Assembly: GCF_003012735.1 (NCBI RefSeq)
Contig: NZ_PXYI01000010.1
Coordinates: 1-64,000, forward strand
DNA length: 64,000 nt
Direction: 5' to 3'
Origin: Allosphingosinicella deserti
GTDB lineage: Bacteria; Pseudomonadota; Alphaproteobacteria; Sphingomonadales; Sphingomonadaceae
In this document: in pieces, positions 45,343 to 56,169 of the stretch
Layout of the letters: each line of letters begins with the position of its first letter
Numbering within the stretch: the first letter of the stretch is position 1
The notes under the pieces: model-generated
What the model saw: the letters and a program-made list of their open reading frames with translations, nothing else
Database searches by the model: none
What the model was told of the DNA's origin: nothing
Position numbers and translations under genes: made by a program

Positions 45343-46410
45343 TCACGGACGCTTGGCGGGCTGCCCCTGATTCTCTTTCGACTGCCGCTCCAGCGCCACC
45401 TTGATCATCGCGATGATCGGGTCGGCGAGCGCGAGGCCCATCAGGCCGAACAGGGCACCGAAGAGCAGCTGTGCGCCGAGCACGAGAGCGGGCGCGAGGT
45501 CGACGGTCTTGCGGGCGACGTAGGGCACGATCAGATAGCCATCGACCGTCTGCACGATGAAGTAGACTGCGATCGCCCACAATCCGGTGTTGGTCGAGAC
45601 GCTGAAGCCGGCAAGCACGATCAGCACGCCCGATACGATCGCGCCAATGTTGGGAATGAAGGCGAGCAGGCCGGTGAGGATGCCGAGCAAGGCCGCCATC
45701 GGCACGCCCCCGAGCATCAGCAGCAGCCAGGTGCCGAAACCTTCCACCGCCATGCCGACCAGGCGTCCGGCCATCAGCCGGCGCAGAGTGAAGCCCATCG
45801 TCTCGGCAGTCGTGTAGAAGCTGTCGCGGGAGCGCAGCGGGAGCATCCAGGCGAAGCCCCGCTGATAGAGCCGCGGTTCGACCGCGAAGAAGATGCCGAT
45901 GACGAGGATCATGACGAAGCTGGTGACCGCGCCGAGCGCGCTGCTCACCGCCGAGCCGAGCCGGCCCAGAGATCCCATGAGCTGGCCGCTCAGCTGGTCG
46001 ATCTTCGCGCCGCCCTGCATCAGGCCGAGCGAATTGCCCCAGCCGAGGATCTTGTTGGCCTGGAAGGTGATCACCTCACGCAGGCGTTCGGCCTCGCCGA
46101 CGAGAGAGCTTCCGGCAAAGTAGAAGGTCCAGACGATGAACCCGACGCCCGCCAGCGTAACGATGGTGAGCCGCCAGCCGCGGCCGATCGGCAGCACCCG
46201 CCCGAGCAGCCGCGTGCCGCCGTCGAGCATCGAGGCGAGCACGATACCGGCGAAGATCAGGAGCAGCGGCTGGGCGAGGAAGATGACCGCCAGGATCGCC
46301 AGGCCCATGCCGAACCAGACGCTGGCCCGTTTCAGCTCCTCCCGAATGATCGGATCGCGAAGCTCCGTCGGACCCGGTTGCTCGACATGAGGCCCGGGCT
46401 CGTCGCTCAA
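45343..46410 (-). CDS. AI-2E family transporter
   Basis: A 355-residue membrane protein with about eight helices and the family blocks PMAALLGILTGLLAFIPNIG and YLIVPYVARKTVDLAPALV. The family (PerM/TqsA) includes quorum-signal exporters and Na+/H+ antiporters; the actual substrate here is unknown. I start at TTG 46410, which overlaps the lepB TGA as TTGA; the frame upstream is antisense-like read-through of lepB. Last gene of the pyrE operon. Confidence 0.88.
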   Translation of the reverse strand: MSDEPGPHVEQPGPTELRDPIIREELKRASVWFGMGLAILAVIFLAQPLLLIFAGIVLASMLDGGTRLLGRVLPIGRGWRLTIVTLAGVGFIVWTFYFAGSSLVGEAERLREVITFQANKILGWGNSLGLMQGGAKIDQLSGQLMGSLGRLGSAVSSALGAVTSFVMILVIGIFFAVEPRLYQRGFAWMLPLRSRDSFYTTAETMGFTLRRLMAGRLVGMAVEGFGTWLLLMLGGVPMAALLGILTGLLAFIPNIGAIVSGVLIVLAGFSVSTNTGLWAIAVYFIVQTVDGYLIVPYVARKTVDLAPALVLGAQLLFGALFGLMGLALADPIIAMIKVALERQSKENQGQPAKRP

Positions 46411-47318
46411 CGTGCGCTGCCTTCGGCGGGACGAAGCGAGGTGCCGGCGCGGCCGCCGCGAAAGGCGGTGAACCAGCTGACCGGGTTCAGATATTGGGTG
46501 GTGCCGTCGAGCGAGAAGGTGATGAATTCGGCTCGGCCGCCGATATTCTCCCATGGCACGGGCCCGCCAAGACCCTGCTCGGCGGCGGGCACGCGGCTGT
46601 CGGCGGACTTGTCGCGATTGTCGCCCATCACCCAGACATGGTCCGCGGGAATGGTGATCTTGGGGACGTCGTCGACCATCGCATTATATTCGAGATCGAC
46701 GGTGTCGAACGAGCGGCCGTTGGCCAGCGTCTCGCGGACCACCGGCAGCTCGCAATAAAGCTTGCCGTCCTCGCCCTGGACCCGGAAATCCTGGGCCTGG
46801 CCGAACACGCAGGGCACGTTCTCGTCGACGGGCACGCGCACCGCGGGACGGCGCTCCCGCTTCACCGCCTTGCCGTTGATGTACAGTTGCCCGGCGACCA
46901 TTTCGACCGTGTCGCCGGGGACGGCGATCACACGCTTGATGTAGTCGGAGGTCTCGCCCGGCGGAGTCAGGATGACGACGTCGCCCGGGGTCGGCATCCG
47001 CCCGAACAGCCGGCCCTGCATCTGCGGCAGGATGTGGAAGCTCGGCGACACCCACGACCAGCCATACGGATATTTGGTGACCACCAGCCGGTCGCCCTTG
47101 AGCAGGCCCGGCATCATCGATTCCGACGGGATGTAGAAGGGCTTGGCGATGAAGCTGTGGATGGCGAGCACGGCGAGCACGAGCCAGAAGATAGCCTTCA
47201 CTTCGCCCCACCAGTCGGTTCCCTCCTTCTTGGCGGGGATCACGGCGGCGGCAGGGGCCTCGACTGTCGTCGGCTTTCTCTCGTCGGTCATGGCAAATGC
47301 GGGGTCGCTGCTGCTCAC
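46407..47318 (-). CDS. lepB: Signal peptidase I
   Basis: A 303-residue membrane serine protease that removes signal peptides. The catalytic serine is Ser67 in YIPSESMMP and the general-base lysine is in [13 protein letters not shown] (near 130); [11 protein letters not shown] is the conserved box E. One N-terminal transmembrane helix (about 42-58). The GTG at 47318 overlaps the acpS stop as GTGA and has GAGGAG six bases upstream, so I prefer it to ATG 47291. Confidence 0.96.
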   Translation of the reverse strand: MSSSDPAFAMTDERKPTTVEAPAAAVIPAKKEGTDWWGEVKAIFWLVLAVLAIHSFIAKPFYIPSESMMPGLLKGDRLVVTKYPYGWSWVSPSFHILPQMQGRLFGRMPTPGDVVILTPPGETSDYIKRVIAVPGDTVEMVAGQLYINGKAVKRERRPAVRVPVDENVPCVFGQAQDFRVQGEDGKLYCELPVVRETLANGRSFDTVDLEYNAMVDDVPKITIPADHVWVMGDNRDKSADSRVPAAEQGLGGPVPWENIGGRAEFITFSLDGTTQYLNPVSWFTAFRGGRAGTSLRPAEGSAR

Positions 47319-47737
47319 CCTTCGCTCCTCGGAATCGGGCTGGCGGTAATGATGACGAAAGCCTGGGCGAACGGATGATCGTCCGTCATCGTCAAATGGA
47401 TCTGTGCGAAGTGGCCTTCGGGTGTCATTGCGTCAAGCCTCGCTTTCGCGCCGCCGGTCAGCTCGAGCGTCGGCGCGCCGGAAGGTTGGTTCACCACACC
47501 TATATCGCGCATGAACACCCCGCGCTTGAAGCCGGTACCGACCGCCTTGGAGAAGGCCTCCTTGGCGGCGAACCTCTTGGCGTAGGTGCCCGCCTTGGTG
47601 AACGGGCGGCCTTCCGCCTTGCGCCGCTCCGCCTCGGTGAACACGCGGTTGGTGAAGCGGTCGCCGAAGCGATCGAGCGAATTCTGGATCCGCTCGATGT
47701 TGCAGAGATCGGAGCCGATGCCGATGATGAAGCTCAC
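47315..47737 (-). CDS. acpS: Holo-[acyl-carrier-protein] synthase
   Basis: A 140-residue phosphopantetheinyl transferase that activates acyl carrier protein with Co[15 protein letters not shown] near the start supplies the Mg-binding aspartate and [15 protein letters not shown] the conserved KEA motif. Normal length. Translationally coupled to lepB downstream; a fatty-acid/membrane theme fits the operon. Confidence 0.97.
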   Translation of the reverse strand: MSFIIGIGSDLCNIERIQNSLDRFGDRFTNRVFTEAERRKAEGRPFTKAGTYAKRFAAKEAFSKAVGTGFKRGVFMRDIGVVNQPSGAPTLELTGGAKARLDAMTPEGHFAQIHLTMTDDHPFAQAFVIITASPIPRSEG

Positions 47738-47757
47738 GACCGGCCACCCACATCATA

Positions 47758-47801
47758 TTCTCCCTCTCCGCTCGCGGGAGAAAGATAGGGGAGAGGGGGA
47801 T
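47758..47801. repeat. Imperfect inverted repeat between pdxJ and acpS
   Basis: TTCTCCCTCTCC on the left and GGGGAGAGGGGGAT on the right flank a small internal CCGCTCGCGG hairpin. It resembles the purine/pyrimidine-rich hairpin at 29891 and may be a dispersed repeat. It is the only real gap in the pyrE operon. Confidence 0.45.
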
Positions 47802-47819
47802 GCCGGGCGATGCGTATGG

Positions 47820-48551
47820 TCACCCCCGTGCCTCTTCCATCAGGGTGCGCATCCGGGTGACACTTTCGCCGAGGCCGATGAAGATCGCCTCGCCGATGAG
47901 GAAGTGGCCGATGTTGAGCTCCCGAATCTGCGGAATCGCGGCGACCGGCACGACATTGTCGAAGGTGAGGCCGTGGCCGGCATGCGGCTCGATCCCGTTC
48001 TTGGACGCGAGCGCGGCGGCGTCGGCGATTCGGCGCAACTCGATCGCGCAGTCCTCGCCTTCGAGGTGGGCGTAGCGGCCGGTGTGGAATTCGACGACTG
48101 GCGCCTTCAGGCGGATCGCGGCGTCGATCTGGCGCGCGTCGGGCTCGATGAACAGGCTGACGCGGATTCCGGCGTCGGAGAGACGCGCGACGATCGGCGC
48201 GAGATGATCGAACTGGCCGGCGGCATCGAGCCCGCCCTCGGTGGTGCGCTCTTCCCGCTTCTCGGGAACGATGCAGGCGGCATGCGGCCGGTGTCGCAGC
48301 GCGATCTCGAGCATCTCCTCGGTCGCCGCCATCTCCAGGTTCAGCGGCACCTCCAGGTGACGCATCAGCGCGCTGATATCCTCGTCGCGGATGTGCCGCC
48401 GGTCCTCACGAAGGTGGGCGGTGATGCCGTCGGCGCCGGCCGCCGCCGCAGCGAAGGCGGCGCGCACCGGATCGGGATGATCGCCGCCGCGCGCGTTCCG
48501 AATCGTCGCGACATGGTCGATATTGACCCCGAGGCGAAGCAGACCGCTCAC
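47820..48551 (-). CDS. pdxJ: Pyridoxine 5'-phosphate synthase
   Basis: A 243-residue TIM-barrel enzyme making pyridoxine phosphate from deoxyxylulose phosphate and 3-amino-2-oxopropyl phosphate. [18 protein letters not shown] at the start, [12 protein letters not shown] and EFHTGRYA are invariant PdxJ blocks; GHGLTFDNV and [12 protein letters not shown] bind phosphate. The GTG start overlaps the pyrE stop (GTGA). Confidence 0.97.
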   Translation of the reverse strand: MSGLLRLGVNIDHVATIRNARGGDHPDPVRAAFAAAAAGADGITAHLREDRRHIRDEDISALMRHLEVPLNLEMAATEEMLEIALRHRPHAACIVPEKREERTTEGGLDAAGQFDHLAPIVARLSDAGIRVSLFIEPDARQIDAAIRLKAPVVEFHTGRYAHLEGEDCAIELRRIADAAALASKNGIEPHAGHGLTFDNVVPVAAIPQIRELNIGHFLIGEAIFIGLGESVTRMRTLMEEARG

Positions 48552-49132
48552 GCTGCCTTGCGGCTCCCGGGCTTCTCGACGGGGATCGCCGCCAGCTCCG
48601 GCGGCACCGCACCCGGCTCGTAGCTCGGCACGTCGATGCGGATCAGCGGGAAGAAGGGCACGCCGAGATCGGCGAGGCCGTTGGAGCGGTCGACCAGCGA
48701 GGCCGCGGCGACCACCTGGCCGCCCGCGGCTTCGACCGCCTTCATCGCCTCACGCGAGCTCAATCCGGTGGTGACGACGTCCTCGACCAGCAGCACCTTC
48801 TGGCCGGGCTTCAGGCGGAAGCCGCGCCGCAGCTCGAACGTACCGGTCGGACGCTCGACGAACACCGCTTCCAGGCCGAGCGATCGGCCCATTTCGTGGC
48901 CGATGATCACGCCACCCATCGCCGGCGACACCACCATCGAGATCTGCGACTTGATCTCGATCGGCAGGCTTCGCGCCAGCGCCGAGGCGAGGCGCGACGC
49001 GCGCGCCGGATCCATCAGCACCCTCGCGCATTGCAGGTAGCGCGGGCTGTGCAGCCCGGAGGAGAGGATGAAATGGCCCTCGAGCAAGGCGTCCGCGGCG
49101 CGGAACTCCTCCAATATCTCGTCCTGCGTCAT
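48548..49132 (-). CDS. pyrE: Orotate phosphoribosyltransferase
   Basis: A 194-residue enzyme of pyrimidine synthesis joining orotate and PRPP into [20 protein letters not shown] is the PRPP-binding loop, [16 protein letters not shown] the orotate-binding N-terminus. GGGAG precedes ATG 49132; the open frame continues upstream antisense to coxB and is not coding. First gene of a five-gene operon, divergent from coxB. Confidence 0.96.
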   Translation of the reverse strand: MTQDEILEEFRAADALLEGHFILSSGLHSPRYLQCARVLMDPARASRLASALARSLPIEIKSQISMVVSPAMGGVIIGHEMGRSLGLEAVFVERPTGTFELRRGFRLKPGQKVLLVEDVVTTGLSSREAMKAVEAAGGQVVAAASLVDRSNGLADLGVPFFPLIRIDVPSYEPGAVPPELAAIPVEKPGSRKAA

Positions 49133-49303
49133 CGGCTCCCGCGCTTTTTCGTTGGCTGTCCGCCTGATAGGCCCCGCTCTTCGGTTCATCAACCCGCGCC
49201 AAGAGCCTTGAGACCGCTTGCGTCCCTGCCTATAAGCCGCCGCAATTCGCGCGCTCCGGCGTCGAATCCGTCCCGCTCCGCTCGGAGGGTCCAAGGGGTT
49301 TAG

Positions 49304-50497
49304 ATGAAGACTTCGCTCAAGCTTTTCGCCGTCGCCGCCGCCTTCGGCATGGCCCCGGCAAGCGCCTTCGCCCAGGCGGCGGCGCCCGCGCCGGCGGCTG
49401 CCCCCGCTGCGGCTGCGACGACGCCTGCCCAGCAGCCCACCGATGCGATCAGTGCCAATTCGCAGGCCGCGCCCGCGCAGCCGGCCGAGATCAGCCTCGC
49501 CAACACCGGCAGCGAGGAGCCGTCCAACGCGTCGGTCCTGAGCAGCTCGGTCACGCGCACCCTGCCGAACGCGACCGTCGGCCAGCCGACCGGCGCGCTC
49601 GGCTTCCAGCCGCAAGTGACTCCGATCGGCGAGGAGGCTTCGAGCTTCCACAACAATATCCTGCTGCCGCTGATCACGGCCATCTCGGTGTTCGTGCTGG
49701 CGCTGCTCATCTATGTGATGGTGCGTTTCCGCCGCAGCGCCAATCCGGTGCCGTCTCGGACGACCCACAATACGGTGCTGGAAATTGCCTGGACCCTGGT
49801 GCCGGTGCTGATCCTGGTGGCGATCGCGGTGCCCTCGATCCGGCTGCTCGCCCACCAATATTCGCCGCCCAAGGCCGATCTGACGATCAAGGCGACCGGC
49901 AACCAATGGTATTGGACCTACACCTACCCGGACAATGGCGACTTCGAGATCGTTTCCAACGTCCTCAAGGACGAGGACGCCAAGAAGCGCGGCGAGCCGC
50001 GCCTGCTGGCGGTCGACGAGCGCATGGTCGTTCCGGTCGGCGCGACGGTGAAGATGATCGTCACCTCGGCGGACGTGATCCACTCGTGGGGCGTTCCGGC
50101 GTTCTGGGCCAAGATCGATGCCGTTCCGGGCCGTCTCAACGAAACCTGGTTCAAGACCGATCGTCCCGGCGTCTATTACGGCCAGTGCTTCGAGCTCTGC
50201 GGCGCGCGCCACGCCTACATGCCCATCGCGGTCGAGGTGGTGTCCCGGGCGCAATTCGCCGCCTGGGTGGCGTCGAAGGGCGGCACCATGCCGGGTGCGC
50301 CGCAGTCGACATCGGGTGACGAAACCGCGACTTCGCCGGTGACCAATCCGGCGGCCGCAGCCGCCGCGGCGGGCCCTGTCCCGACCGCAGGCGGCAGCGC
50401 GACCGAAACCAGCCCGGAACCGACCGGTCTCAATCCTGCCACGGGGACGCCGGCCGTCTCGACGCAGGGCGCCACCGAATCCAGACGCGGAAACTGA
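49304..50497 (+). CDS. coxB: Cytochrome c oxidase subunit II
   Basis: A 397-residue CuA subunit. Signal peptide ([14 protein letters not shown]), two transmembrane helices (about 118-140 and 160-183), then the cupredoxin domain. CuA ligands: His260 ([10 protein letters not shown]), Cys295, Glu297, Cys299, His303 and Met306 ([14 protein letters not shown]); QWYWTYTYP is the electron-entry aromatic strip. It is longer than usual: an Ala/Pro-rich stretch after the signal peptide and a ~65-residue Ala/Thr/Pro tail. First gene of the oxidase operon, one base before coxA. Confidence 0.97.
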   Translation: MKTSLKLFAVAAAFGMAPASAFAQAAAPAPAAAPAAAATTPAQQPTDAISANSQAAPAQPAEISLANTGSEEPSNASVLSSSVTRTLPNATVGQPTGALGFQPQVTPIGEEASSFHNNILLPLITAISVFVLALLIYVMVRFRRSANPVPSRTTHNTVLEIAWTLVPVLILVAIAVPSIRLLAHQYSPPKADLTIKATGNQWYWTYTYPDNGDFEIVSNVLKDEDAKKRGEPRLLAVDERMVVPVGATVKMIVTSADVIHSWGVPAFWAKIDAVPGRLNETWFKTDRPGVYYGQCFELCGARHAYMPIAVEVVSRAQFAAWVASKGGTMPGAPQSTSGDETATSPVTNPAAAAAAAGPVPTAGGSATETSPEPTGLNPATGTPAVSTQGATESRRGN

Positions 50498-50498
50498 C

Positions 50499-52160
50499 AT
50501 GACCGATACGACCGCAAATGCGACTCACTTCCAGACGCACGAGGCGCATGACGCGCATCATGATGCCGATCACAAGCCCGGCTTCTTCGCGCGCTGGTTC
50601 ATGTCGACGAACCACAAGGACATCGGCACCCTCTATCTGATCTTCGCGATCATCGCCGGAATCATCGGCGGAACGATCTCGGGCATCATGCGCGCCGAGC
50701 TGATGGAGCCCGGGCTCCAGGTCCTGCCGCAATGGGCCGGCGGGAACATCGACGAAGCGGCGCACCTGTGGAACGTGCTGATCACCGCCCACGGCCTGAT
50801 CATGGTGTTCTTCATGGTCATGCCGGCGATGATCGGCGGCTTCGGCAACTGGTTCGTGCCGATCATGATCGGCGCGCCCGACATGGCCTTCCCGCGGATG
50901 AACAATATCAGCTTCTGGCTGATCGTTCCTGCGTTCCTGCTGCTGCTCGGATCGGCCTTCGTGCCGGGCGGGCTCGGCAACGGCGCCGGCATCGGCTGGA
51001 CGGCCTATGCCCCGCTCTCGACGTCGGGCTCGAGCGGCCCGTCCGTCGATCTCGCGATCTTCGCGCTCCACCTTGCCGGCGCGTCGTCGATCCTCGGCGC
51101 GATCAATTTCATCACCACCATCTTCAACATGCGCGCGCCGGGCATGACCCTGCACAAGATGCCGCTGTTCGTCTGGTCGGTGCTGGTCACCGCCTTCCTG
51201 CTGCTGCTCTCGCTCCCGGTTCTCGCCGGTGCGATCACCATGCTGCTGACCGACCGCAATTTCGGCACGCACTTCTTCGATGCGTCGGGCGGCGGCGATC
51301 CGATCCTCTACCAGCATCTGTTCTGGTTCTTCGGTCACCCCGAAGTGTACATCATGATCCTGCCGGGCTTCGGCATGGTCAGCCACATCATCGCCACCTT
51401 CAGCCGCAAGCCGGTGTTCGGCTATCTCGGCATGGCCTACGCCATGGTGGCGATCGGCGTGATCGGCTTCGTCGTGTGGGCGCACCACATGTTCACCGTG
51501 GGCATGGACGTGAACACGAAGATGTACTTCACCGCGGCGACGATGGTGATCGCGGTGCCCACCGGCATCAAGATCTTCTCGTGGATCGCGACGATGTGGG
51601 GCGGTTCGATCAGCTTCCAGACCCCGATGATGTGGGCGATCGGCTTCATCTTCATGTTCACCGTCGGCGGCGTCACCGGCGTCGTGCTCGCCAACGGCGG
51701 CATCGACAACAACGTCCACGACACCTATTACGTGGTGGCGCACTTCCACTACGTGCTCTCGCTGGGTGCCGTGTTCGCGCTGTTCGCAGCCTGGTATTAC
51801 TGGTTCCCGAAGATGTTCGGTAAGATGTATTCGGAAGTCCTGGGCCAGGCCCATTTCTGGATCTTCTTCATCGGCGTGAACGTGATGTTCTTCCCGATGC
51901 ACTTCCTGGGCATGCAGGGCATGCAGCGCCGCGTGCCGGACTACACGGATGCCTATGCACACTGGAACCACGTCGCCACGATCGGGTACATGATCATGGC
52001 GGCGGGCATGATCCCCTTCTTCATCAACATCTTCTACTCGCTTGCCGCGGGTCGGAAGGCGGAAGGGAATCCGTGGGGCGAAGGCGCGACGACGCTCGAA
52101 TGGACGCTGTCGAGCCCGCCGCCTTTCCACCAGTTCGAGACTCTGCCGAAGATCGACTGA
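50499..52160 (+). CDS. coxA: Cytochrome c oxidase subunit I
   Basis: A 553-residue catalytic subunit with twelve membrane helices carrying haem a and the haem a3-CuB centre. [17 protein letters not shown] contains the His-Tyr CuB crosslink pair, [10 protein letters not shown] the CuB histidines, and [12 protein letters not shown] the axial haem ligands. [14 protein letters not shown] at the start is typical of aa3 oxidases. The first 25 residues are histidine-rich. Confidence 0.98.
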   Translation: MTDTTANATHFQTHEAHDAHHDADHKPGFFARWFMSTNHKDIGTLYLIFAIIAGIIGGTISGIMRAELMEPGLQVLPQWAGGNIDEAAHLWNVLITAHGLIMVFFMVMPAMIGGFGNWFVPIMIGAPDMAFPRMNNISFWLIVPAFLLLLGSAFVPGGLGNGAGIGWTAYAPLSTSGSSGPSVDLAIFALHLAGASSILGAINFITTIFNMRAPGMTLHKMPLFVWSVLVTAFLLLLSLPVLAGAITMLLTDRNFGTHFFDASGGGDPILYQHLFWFFGHPEVYIMILPGFGMVSHIIATFSRKPVFGYLGMAYAMVAIGVIGFVVWAHHMFTVGMDVNTKMYFTAATMVIAVPTGIKIFSWIATMWGGSISFQTPMMWAIGFIFMFTVGGVTGVVLANGGIDNNVHDTYYVVAHFHYVLSLGAVFALFAAWYYWFPKMFGKMYSEVLGQAHFWIFFIGVNVMFFPMHFLGMQGMQRRVPDYTDAYAHWNHVATIGYMIMAAGMIPFFINIFYSLAAGRKAEGNPWGEGATTLEWTLSSPPPFHQFETLPKID

Positions 52161-52282
52161 AAAAAAGGCCCTTCCGCCTGCGGGAGGGATGCCGGGGGGC
52201 AGGGGTGTCGACGCGGATCGTTCCGCCGACGCCCCGCCCCCTGATCGTTTAGTGGGACTGGCGTCCCGTCGAAGTGACTGAC

Positions 52283-53194
52283 ATGACAGCTAGTGTGATC
52301 GAAGCCGACCAGAGCCTTCCCGCCGAGTGGCGCGATTTCCTCGCGTTGACCAAGCCGCGCGTGATGAGCCTCGTCGTGTTCACCGGCCTCTGCGGCCTGC
52401 TCGTCGCGCCGGCGCCGATCCACCCGATCATCGGCTTCACCGCCATCCTGTGCATCGCGCTCGGCGCCGGCGCCGCGGCGGCGCTCAACATGTGGTACGA
52501 AGCCGATCTCGACGCGCTGATGAAGCGGACGGCCTCGCGGCCGCTGCCCGCAGGGCGCATGGATCGCCAGTCCGCGCTCCATTTCGGGGTCGGTCTCAGC
52601 TTCTTCTCGGTCATCCTGATGGGATTCGCCACCAACTGGCTGGCGGCGACGGTACTGGCCGTCTCGATCCTCTTCTACGTGCTCGTCTATACGGTGTGGC
52701 TGAAGCGCCGCACTCCGCAGAATATCGTCATCGGCGGCGCCGCCGGCGCCTTTCCGCCGGTGATCGGCTGGGCTGCGGTGACGGGCGACATCACCCTGCT
52801 GCCGATCCTGCTGTTCACCTTGATCTTCCTGTGGACTCCGCCGCACTTCTGGGCGCTGTCGCTGTTCGTGCGATCGGATTACGCCGCCGCCGGCGTGCCG
52901 ATGCTGCCGGTGGTTTCGGGACCCACCGTGACCCGCCAGCAGATCGCGCTCTACACCATCCCGATGGCCGCCGCCGCGATTGCCCCGTGGCCGCTCGGCC
53001 TCGCCGGCGCGATCTACGGGATCGCGGCAAGCCTGCTCAGCGCCGCCTTCTTCCTGCTGTCGCTGCAGGTGCTCTTCAACCGTGCGACCGAGCCTGCCGG
53101 CATGAAGCCGGAGAAGCGCCTGTTCGCTTACTCGGTGCTGTATCTGTTCGCCGTCTTCGGCGCGCTCGTCCTCGATCGATGGATCCTCGCATGA
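52283..53194 (+). CDS. ctaB: Protohaem IX farnesyltransferase (haem O synthase)
   Basis: A 303-residue UbiA-family membrane enzyme that adds a farnesyl group to haem B, needed for haem A of the oxidase. [20 protein letters not shown] is the first Asp-rich motif, and [17 protein letters not shown] the second conserved loop. A GTG at 52274 is an alternative start three codons earlier. Its stop overlaps the next small gene (ATGA). Confidence 0.95.
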   Translation: MTASVIEADQSLPAEWRDFLALTKPRVMSLVVFTGLCGLLVAPAPIHPIIGFTAILCIALGAGAAAALNMWYEADLDALMKRTASRPLPAGRMDRQSALHFGVGLSFFSVILMGFATNWLAATVLAVSILFYVLVYTVWLKRRTPQNIVIGGAAGAFPPVIGWAAVTGDITLLPILLFTLIFLWTPPHFWALSLFVRSDYAAAGVPMLPVVSGPTVTRQQIALYTIPMAAAAIAPWPLGLAGAIYGIAASLLSAAFFLLSLQVLFNRATEPAGMKPEKRLFAYSVLYLFAVFGALVLDRWILA

Positions 53195-53325
53195 CACTCA
53201 AAGACGATCGCATCCTTGAGATTCGTCGCCGCCAGAAGAGCCGGGCCCTCGTCATGGCGCTGTTGCTCGGCGCCTTCGTGCTGCTGATCTACGGGATCAC
53301 CATCGTCCGGATGACCGGCAAATGA
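53191..53325 (+). CDS. Small single-helix membrane protein (CoxF-like)
   Basis: A 44-residue protein: a charged N-terminus ([16 protein letters not shown]) then one membrane helix ([19 protein letters not shown]). It overlaps ctaB at its start and ctaG at its stop, both by ATGA, so it is embedded in the oxidase assembly cluster. A tiny protein in the same place is common in alphaproteobacteria and is often called CoxF; its role in assembly is not established. Confidence 0.85.
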   Translation: MTLKDDRILEIRRRQKSRALVMALLLGAFVLLIYGITIVRMTGK

Positions 53326-53873
53326 CTGCGGTTGTGGATCCGCGGCGCAACGCGCGTACGGCCGCGTTCGGCTTTCTGATCGTCGCGGCGATGGTCGGCC
53401 TGGCGTTTGCCAGCGTGCCCCTCTACCGCATCTTCTGCCAGGTCACCGGCTTCGACGGCACGACGATGCGCGCCACCGGGGATGCGCCCGGCAAGGTTGC
53501 CGGCAAGCAGGTGTCGATCCGCTTCGACGCCAATGTCGTGCCGACCCTGCCGTGGCACTTCAAGCCCGCAAAGCCGACCGAGACCGTATCGATCGGCGAG
53601 CGCGAAATCGCCTTCTACACCGCGAAGAATCTCTCCGCGGTGCCGATCACCGGATCGGCCGCGTTCAACGTGACTCCGATCTGGGCCGGAAAGTATTTCA
53701 ACAAGATCCAGTGCTTCTGCTTCAACGAGCAGACGCTGAAGGCCGGCGAGGAAGTCCGCATGCCGGTGGTGTTCTACGTCGATCCCAAGATCCTTCAGGA
53801 TCCGGACGCGAAGGACGTCAGCGAAATCACCTTGTCCTACACTTTTTACCCGGTGGACCAGCCGAAGGGCTGA
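53322..53873 (+). CDS. ctaG: Cytochrome c oxidase assembly protein CtaG/Cox11
   Basis: A 183-residue copper chaperone for the CuB site. One N-terminal membrane helix (about 13-33), Cys39 in [11 protein letters not shown], then an Ig-like periplasmic domain with the copper-binding CFCF (131-134). [16 protein letters not shown] is the family signature. Confidence 0.96.
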   Translation: MTAVVDPRRNARTAAFGFLIVAAMVGLAFASVPLYRIFCQVTGFDGTTMRATGDAPGKVAGKQVSIRFDANVVPTLPWHFKPAKPTETVSIGEREIAFYTAKNLSAVPITGSAAFNVTPIWAGKYFNKIQCFCFNEQTLKAGEEVRMPVVFYVDPKILQDPDAKDVSEITLSYTFYPVDQPKG

Positions 53874-53976
53874 GGCTAGAGGAACCGCAACCGCTGCCGC
53901 GGCGTCCTGCCTCGGCGGAGCGACACGTCAGGAAGGATGCCGGTCAGGGCCGGCGCGACAGAGGGAAAGCCGAACG

Positions 53977-54792
53977 ATGGCCGGAGCGAAGAACCACCCC
54001 TACCATATTCTGCCGCCGAGCATCTGGCCCTTCGTGGGCTCCTTCTCCGCCATGGCGATGGCCGTCGGCGGCGTGATGTGGATGCATGATTACGAGTTTG
54101 GCGGCTACATCTTCTTCGCCGGCCTGATCGCGGTTCTGTTCACGATGTTCAGTTGGTGGGCCGATGTGATCCGGGAGGCAAATGCCGGCGATCATACGCC
54201 GATCGTCCAGCTCCACCTGCGCTACGGCATGATCCTGTTCATCGCGTCGGAGGTGATGTTCTTCGTCGCCTGGTTCTGGGCCTGGTTCAACGCCGCCTTG
54301 TTTCCCTCGGCGGTCGACTCGATCGGCGGCGTGTGGCCGCCCAAGGGCATGCACGTCCTCGATCCGTTCGGCTTCCCGCTGCTCAATACCCTGATCCTGC
54401 TCTGCTCGGGCACCACCGTCACCTGGGCGCACCATTCGCTGATCCACGGCGATCGCGACGGCCTCAAGAAGGGCCTGTGGGCGACGATCCTGCTCGGCCT
54501 CGTGTTCAGCGCGGTCCAGGCCTATGAATATCTCCACGCGCCATTCGGCTTCTCCGAGAACATCTACACCTCGGCCTTCTTCATGGCGACGGGCTTTCAT
54601 GGCTTCCACGTGATCGTCGGCACGATCTTCCTGATCGTCTGCCTGATCCGCACCTACAAAGGCGACTTTACCCAGCGCCAGCATTTCGGCTTCGAGGCGG
54701 CGGCCTGGTACTGGCATTTCGTCGACGTGGTGTGGCTGTTCCTGTTCATCTGCATCTACGTGTGGGGCGGCTGGGGCGCTCCGCTTCACTAA
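53977..54792 (+). CDS. coxC: Cytochrome c oxidase subunit III
   Basis: A 271-residue membrane subunit with seven helices. [17 protein letters not shown] opens the protein; [21 protein letters not shown] and [19 protein letters not shown] are conserved helix IV and VI blocks; [14 protein letters not shown] closes it. It stabilises subunit I. A terminator follows. Confidence 0.97.
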   Translation: MAGAKNHPYHILPPSIWPFVGSFSAMAMAVGGVMWMHDYEFGGYIFFAGLIAVLFTMFSWWADVIREANAGDHTPIVQLHLRYGMILFIASEVMFFVAWFWAWFNAALFPSAVDSIGGVWPPKGMHVLDPFGFPLLNTLILLCSGTTVTWAHHSLIHGDRDGLKKGLWATILLGLVFSAVQAYEYLHAPFGFSENIYTSAFFMATGFHGFHVIVGTIFLIVCLIRTYKGDFTQRQHFGFEAAAWYWHFVDVVWLFLFICIYVWGGWGAPLH

Positions 54793-54800
54793 GCGACACG

Positions 54801-54830
54801 GGGGAGCGGGAAGCCGCTCCCCTTCTTGTT
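54801..54830 (+). terminator. Rho-independent terminator after coxC
   Basis: The 9-bp stem GGGGAGCGG/CCGCTCCCC with a GAAG loop is followed by TTCTTGTT. It may reduce read-through into DUF983-surf1. Confidence 0.8.
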
Positions 54831-54847
54831 CGCCCCGGAGGTACGCA

Positions 54848-55225
54848 ATGCCTGTGCGCGGCGAGATGAGCCCCACTCCGCTTCAGTCCGGCCTTCTCGG
54901 CCTGTGCCCGCGCTGCGGCGCCAAGACGCTCTACAAGGGGCTTGCCGCCTTCGCGCCGAAATGCCGCGCCTGCGGCCTCGATTACGGGGCCTTCAACGTC
55001 GGCGACGGCCCGGCCGCCTTCCTCATCCTGATCGTCGGCGCGATCGTCACCGGCCTCGCGATCGCGCTGGAGCTCGGCGCCGGCCCGCCTTTCTGGGTCC
55101 ACGTCCTGCTGTGGGTCCCGCTTGCCGCGCTGCTCGTCATCGGATCGCTGCGCGTGGCGAAGGGCGTTCTGCTCGCGCTGGAATATGCTCACCGCGCCCG
55201 GGAAGGGCAGATCGTGGACGAATGA
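54848..55225 (+). CDS. DUF983 membrane protein with zinc ribbon
   Basis: A 125-residue protein. Two CxxC pairs (CPRCG and CRACG, about residues 20-42) form a likely zinc site, with the DUF983 signature YGAFNVGDGPAAF after them, then two membrane helices. It is consistently found between coxC and surf1 in alphaproteobacteria, implying a link with oxidase assembly. CGGAGG precedes the ATG; its stop overlaps surf1 (ATGA). Confidence 0.9.
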   Translation: MPVRGEMSPTPLQSGLLGLCPRCGAKTLYKGLAAFAPKCRACGLDYGAFNVGDGPAAFLILIVGAIVTGLAIALELGAGPPFWVHVLLWVPLAALLVIGSLRVAKGVLLALEYAHRAREGQIVDE

Positions 55226-55851
55226 TGCGCTGGCCGATTCTCCCTACCGCCCTTGTCGCCGCCGCCGTCGCGACGATGACCGGCCTCGGCGTCTGGCAAC
55301 TCGAGCGCCTGCAGTGGAAGCAGGGGCTGATTGCGCAACTCGAGGCCAATCGCGGCAAGCCGCCGGTCGCCTGGCCGGCCGTGGCGCCTGCCGACGGCAG
55401 CCTTCTCTACCGCCGCGCCAACGGCTTCTGCCTGCAGCCTGTGGCGTGGCGCGCCACCGCCGGTCGCAATCTCCAGGACCAGCCGGGCTGGAGTCACATC
55501 GCCTCGTGCCGCACCGGCGGCGCGGAGGGGCCGGGCATGCAAGTCGATGTCGGCTGGTCCAAGGCGGGCGAGGCGCCGGCATGGAGGGGCGGTGTGGTCG
55601 AAGGCGTGATCGTGCCGGACAGCCAGCACCGGATCCGCCTGGTCGCGACGAATTCACCCGCCGGCCTGCCGCCGAGCCGGCCCGGCCTGCCGTCGGAGAT
55701 GCCGAACAACCATCTCTTCTACGCGCTGCAATGGTTTTTCTTCGCCATCGCCGCGGCGGTGATCTACGTGCTGGCGCTGCGCAAGCGGCAGCAAGGCACC
55801 GCAGCGGCCGGCCCGGCAGTCGTCGACGAGAAAGAGGACGGCACCGCCTGA
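55222..55851 (+). CDS. SURF1-family oxidase assembly protein
   Basis: A 209-residue membrane protein. The N-terminal helix with GVWQLERLQWKQGLI and the C-terminal NNHLFYALQWFFFAIAAAVI are the two SURF1 signatures; the periplasmic loop lies between. SURF1 helps insert haem a. It is shorter than most family members (about 240 residues) in the central loop. Start at 55222 or 55225 (ATGATG). Convergent with the PilZ gene. Confidence 0.93.
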   Translation: MMRWPILPTALVAAAVATMTGLGVWQLERLQWKQGLIAQLEANRGKPPVAWPAVAPADGSLLYRRANGFCLQPVAWRATAGRNLQDQPGWSHIASCRTGGAEGPGMQVDVGWSKAGEAPAWRGGVVEGVIVPDSQHRIRLVATNSPAGLPPSRPGLPSEMPNNHLFYALQWFFFAIAAAVIYVLALRKRQQGTAAAGPAVVDEKEDGTA

Positions 55852-55860
55852 GCCGGCGGC

Positions 55861-56169
55861 TCAGCTGCCCAGAACGAGCTCGTGGCCGAAATTGAGGCCG
55901 ATACGGCCTTCCCGGTTCCAGCGGACGAAGGCATGCATGCGGCTGCATTGGTCGAACTCGACGAGCACCGGCTCGCCCAGTCGGGTGTCGAGCAGGCACT
56001 CGACCATCGCACCCCGCGAGGAGATGTTCAGCACCGGCACCCGGTAGGGCTTGCCGCGGAAGTGGAGAAGCGCGGTGTCGACGAGGTCGGGGAGCCGCGG
56101 CTCGCCGCGACGGTCCGCCCAAGGATCGTGAAACGTCCCGGTTTCCGCTGCCATTCCGCCAAACGCCAT
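55861..56169 (-). CDS. PilZ-domain protein
   Basis: A 102-residue single PilZ domain. The c-di-GMP-binding motifs are both recognisable: an arginine cluster DRRGEPR (about 19-25) and NISSRGAMVEC (about 46-56; N/DxSxxG). It probably acts as a small c-di-GMP receptor adapter. GGAGGGAG precedes ATG 56169; the frame upstream is dropped. Confidence 0.88.
   Translation of the reverse strand: MAFGGMAAETGTFHDPWADRRGEPRLPDLVDTALLHFRGKPYRVPVLNISSRGAMVECLLDTRLGEPVLVEFDQCSRMHAFVRWNREGRIGLNFGHELVLGS

Noticed and set aside
48548-50500. A 650-codon minus-strand frame ending in pyrE
   Set aside because: Only the last 194 codons are PyrE; the upstream part is antisense to coxB and has no ribosome-binding site or domain.
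50430-52130. A 566-codon minus-strand frame opposite coxA
   Set aside because: It is His/Asp/Arg-rich, as expected from the complement of a membrane-protein gene.
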